Assembly (NCBI RefSeq): GCF_003284965.1
Contig: NZ_QMEW01000002.1
Location: forward strand, 124,001 to 188,000
DNA from: Mycolicibacterium sp. GF69
GTDB lineage: Bacteria > Actinomycetota > Actinomycetes > Mycobacteriales > Mycobacteriaceae
Reading direction: 5' to 3'
Length of the DNA: 64,000 nt
Below, piece after piece: positions 61,890 to 64,000 of the stretch; within the stretch, counting starts at the first letter, position 1; each line of letters starts with the position of its first letter. The notes below the pieces were generated by a model. It was not told the DNA's origin. It saw only the letters and a list, made by a program, of their open reading frames with translations, and searched no databases. Position numbers and translations under genes: made by a program.

Positions 61890-63464
61890 GTACCGAGACG
61901 TCCACCGCTCGATGAAGCGGTACTGCCTGCCGTCGCGACCCGGTGCCCACAGCGCGACGAACGCAGCGGCCGCTGCGCACAGCACCCCCAGGGCGATCAA
62001 CGAGAAGTGCATGGCCTCCAGGAACGCAGACTGCGCGATCTGTGAGAGCCGGGCGCCCTGCGGACCCAGCCGCTGCGCCACCTCGAGCGCCTCGGCCAAC
62101 GAGTTCGACGCCGGCGCGCGGACCGCTTGGGGCAGCTCCGCCAAGAAGGGCTGCAGCCGGTCACTGTACTGAGCGGCGAGCACCGAGCCTGCCACGGCGA
62201 TGCCCAGGGCCGCGCCCACCTCGCGGGTGGTGTCGTTGACCGCCGACGCGACACCCTGCTTCTCGTCAGGGACCGCACCCATGATCGCTGAAGTCGTTGG
62301 CGCAGTGCACAACCCGATACCGGTCGACATGATGAGCAGCGGCAGTGCCAGGTCCAGGTACGGTGAGTCGACCTCGAGTGTGCGCGCGCAGAACAGTCCG
62401 ATCGCGATCAGCACCAGGCCGGTCGACACCACGGCGCGGAGGCCCAACCGGGGCAGGTACCACGGTGTCGCCAGGCTGAGCAGCAAGACCGGCGCCATCA
62501 GCGGCGCCAGCGCGAACGCCGTCTGCAGCGGGCTGTAGCCCAGCAGCAGCTGCATGTATTGCATTGACACGAAGAAGAACCCGAAGTTGGCCAGAAAGAA
62601 GAACGTCACCCCGACGGCGCCGGTGGCGAAATCGGGCTTGGCGAACAGCCGAACGTCGAGCAGCGGGTGCTCGGTGCGCAGTTCCCACACCGCGAACGCG
62701 GCCGCCATCGCGACGCCGACGGCCATGCACCCGTACACGACCGGGTGGTTCCAGCCGTGCGCAGGCGCTTCGAGGACGCCGTAGACGAACACCGCCACCG
62801 CCCCGCCGATCAGGACCGCACCGCGCCAATCCAGCGGTGTGGCTGCCGGGTCGCGGGACGAGGCCACGGTGCAGGTGAGGGCGAACAGCCCGGCGCCGGC
62901 TCCGGCGAATGCCCAGAAGATCGACTGCCACGACCAGAAGTGAAGCAGCACACCCGATCCCAGAAAGCCCACCACGGCGCTGGAGCCGGCGACACCGGCC
63001 CAGATACCGACCGCCTTGTTGCGTTCAGCCCTCGGATACGCCGCGGTCAACAACGACAGAGTGGCAGGCATGACGAATGCCGCACCGATGCCGGCCACTG
63101 CGCGGGCCAGAATCAAAGCCACCGGACCGCCGAAGATCAGCGGCGCGACGGAGGCGAGGGCGAAGATGCCCAGACCAGCCAGCAATGCGCCGCGGCGGCC
63201 ATAGCGGTCGCCGATCGCCCCGGCGGGTAGTAACAGGCATGCCAGTACAAGGGTGTACCCGTCGACCACCCACGTCAGCTGCGCCTGGGTGGCCGTGGTT
63301 TCCAGCGCGATTTCGGGCAGGGCGGCGTTGAGCGCCACCATCGAACTGATGACCAGCGCGACGGCCATGCACGCCACGCTGAGTAACCAGACGCGTGCCC
63401 GAGCCGACAGGTTGGCGACGCTGACGCCGATATCCTGGTCGGACCGGCCGAGGGTGTCGACCAT
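61788..63464 (-). CDS. DHA2/EmrB-QacA family MFS drug exporter
   Basis: A 558-residue transporter with 14 expected membrane helices. The N-terminal half contains WVVDGYTLVLACLLLPAGAIGDRYGRRGALLAGLG (about residues 64-98), which holds motif A, and motif C-like GPVALILARAVAGIGAAFVMPATLSLL. The last helices include SLIALGVLCAAAAAFVALW, followed by a hydrophilic tail of about 45 residues. That tail is encoded opposite the end of mftG. Proton-driven export of drugs or metabolites is expected. It is divergent from a TetR gene that probably represses it. Confidence 0.88.
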   Translation of the reverse strand: MVDTLGRSDQDIGVSVANLSARARVWLLSVACMAVALVISSMVALNAALPEIALETTATQAQLTWVVDGYTLVLACLLLPAGAIGDRYGRRGALLAGLGIFALASVAPLIFGGPVALILARAVAGIGAAFVMPATLSLLTAAYPRAERNKAVGIWAGVAGSSAVVGFLGSGVLLHFWSWQSIFWAFAGAGAGLFALTCTVASSRDPAATPLDWRGAVLIGGAVAVFVYGVLEAPAHGWNHPVVYGCMAVGVAMAAAFAVWELRTEHPLLDVRLFAKPDFATGAVGVTFFFLANFGFFFVSMQYMQLLLGYSPLQTAFALAPLMAPVLLLSLATPWYLPRLGLRAVVSTGLVLIAIGLFCARTLEVDSPYLDLALPLLIMSTGIGLCTAPTTSAIMGAVPDEKQGVASAVNDTTREVGAALGIAVAGSVLAAQYSDRLQPFLAELPQAVRAPASNSLAEALEVAQRLGPQGARLSQIAQSAFLEAMHFSLIALGVLCAAAAAFVALWAPGRDGRQYRFIERWTSRYSGDELGRPVADHDDGGVRAAAGDQGKHRAVDHP

Positions 63465-63493
63465 GCGTAGCTCTCTTCCGGCGGGTGATTTTT

Positions 63494-63527
63494 GAGACTA
63501 ATGGTCTCGTTGCGATACCGCTAGTCT
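63494..63527. promoter_or_regulatory. candidate TetR operator at MFS/TetR divergence
   Basis: GAGAC-TAATG-GTCTC (63494-63508) is a perfect short palindrome. AGACTA (63495-63500) and TAGTCT (63522-63527) add a wider inverted repeat. TAGTCT could also be the -10 for the TetR gene. Confidence 0.5.
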
Positions 63528-63555
63528 TGTTCCCGGTGAGGATGGGGGTTAAACG

Positions 63556-64000
63556 ATGAGTGGCGCGAGTACCGACCCGCGGCCGGCCCGGTCCCGGGCG
63601 CGCCTGCTCGATGCTGCGACGACGTTGTTGCGGTCGGGCGGGCCGAACGCCGTCACCATCGACGCGGTGACGCGCACCGCCAACGTCGCGCGCGCCACGC
63701 TGTACCGTCACTTCTCCAGCGCCAACGACCTGATGGCCGCGGCGTTCATGAGCCTGCTCAACCCGGCACCGATGCCGCCTGTCGAGGGCAGCGTGCGCGA
63801 CCGGCTCGTGGCGGTGGTGGAGGGCTGGGCGGAGTCGATCGCCGAGGTGCCCACGATGATCACCGCCATGACGTGGATGGCCTCCGGACCCGACGTGGGC
63901 ACCTATTCCGATGTGCAGCAGTCGGATTCGGACTCTGTCGGCACCCTCAGGGCGCGGATAATTCAGCTGTACTCGATGCCGTTCGACGCGATCCTCGACA
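63556..64000 (+). CDS. TetR family regulator (3' end beyond window)
   Basis: The first 148 codons of a TetR protein truncated by the right edge. The HTH is ARSRARLLDAATTLLRSGGPNAVTIDAVTRTANVARATLYRHFSS (about residues 10-55), followed by the start of the ligand domain (VRDRLVAVVEGWAESIAEVPTMITAM). It is divergent from the DHA2 exporter with a palindrome between them, so it is the likely repressor of that exporter. Confidence 0.85.
   Translation, partial: MSGASTDPRPARSRARLLDAATTLLRSGGPNAVTIDAVTRTANVARATLYRHFSSANDLMAAAFMSLLNPAPMPPVEGSVRDRLVAVVEGWAESIAEVPTMITAMTWMASGPDVGTYSDVQQSDSDSVGTLRARIIQLYSMPFDAILD

Overview
The window is high-GC actinobacterial DNA. Gene content and order match the rpoBC / rpsL / mycofactocin region of Mycobacterium, most likely a rapidly growing species (Mycolicibacterium type). 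Supporting points are the order ABC1 kinase, GH38 mannosidase, ROK kinase, rplJ, rplL, mkl, rpoB, rpoC, nfo, fadE8, echA4, PaaX-type regulator, echA5, DUF3060 pair, TetR, rpsL, rpsG, fusA, tuf, SDR, ferredoxin-reductase-like protein and mftR-ABCDEFG. This parallels M. tuberculosis Rv0646c to Rv0697 (recalled from memory), with insertions and losses. No rRNA, tRNA, insertion sequence or CRISPR array was seen.

Layout. 1-7.7 kb: small regulatory and metabolic genes (two LipG-like hydrolases, ABC1 kinase, MpaB-type oxygenase with divergent TetR, DinB pair with divergent WYL regulator, nucleotidyltransferase-like protein, EEP nuclease). 7.7-13.4 kb: a coupled operon of GH38 alpha-mannosidase, a small SurA-N-like protein and a ROK sugar kinase. 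13.4-17.7 kb: accessory genes (HxlR/DUF1772 pair, cytochrome b-molybdopterin fusion, small secreted protein, LuxR regulator with a degenerate receiver). 18-24.7 kb: rplJ-rplL, mkl (MceG), a molybdopterin oxidoreductase and a secreted serine hydrolase. 25.1-32.6 kb: rpoB-rpoC with a strong terminator. 32.8-39.9 kb: Ca/Na exchanger, endonuclease IV, PAP2-like membrane protein, and the overlapping fadE8-echA4-paaX-echA5 fatty-acid operon. 39.9-42.6 kb: four small secreted or lipoproteins and a TetR. 42.9-47.3 kb: the str operon rpsL-rpsG-fusA-tuf. 47.4-50.9 kb: cutinase, mycofactocin-coupled SDR, FAD reductase. 50.9-54.5 kb (minus strand): a triple-VOC protein coupled to an ECF sigma factor, and malic enzyme. 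54.6-61.9 kb: the complete mycofactocin cluster mftR and mftABCDEFG. 61.8-64 kb: DHA2 MFS exporter and divergent TetR, cut by the window end.

How it works together. MftA is a 30-residue precursor ending in IDGMCGVY. MftB presents it, MftC (radical SAM) and MftE/MftD convert its C-terminus to the redox cofactor, MftF adds sugars, and MftG re-oxidises it. The nearby SDR is of the class that depends on this cofactor. The most unusual observations are a 27-bp in-frame tandem repeat that multiplies the mftG start codon, an AT-rich synonymous-codon patch confined to the rifampicin-resistance region of rpoB, a three-module VOC protein translationally coupled to an ECF sigma factor, a response-regulator-like protein lacking its phospho-acceptor, and several perfect inverted repeats at ribosome-binding or intergenic sites (rplJ-rplL, mftE, secreted hydrolase, SDR leader).
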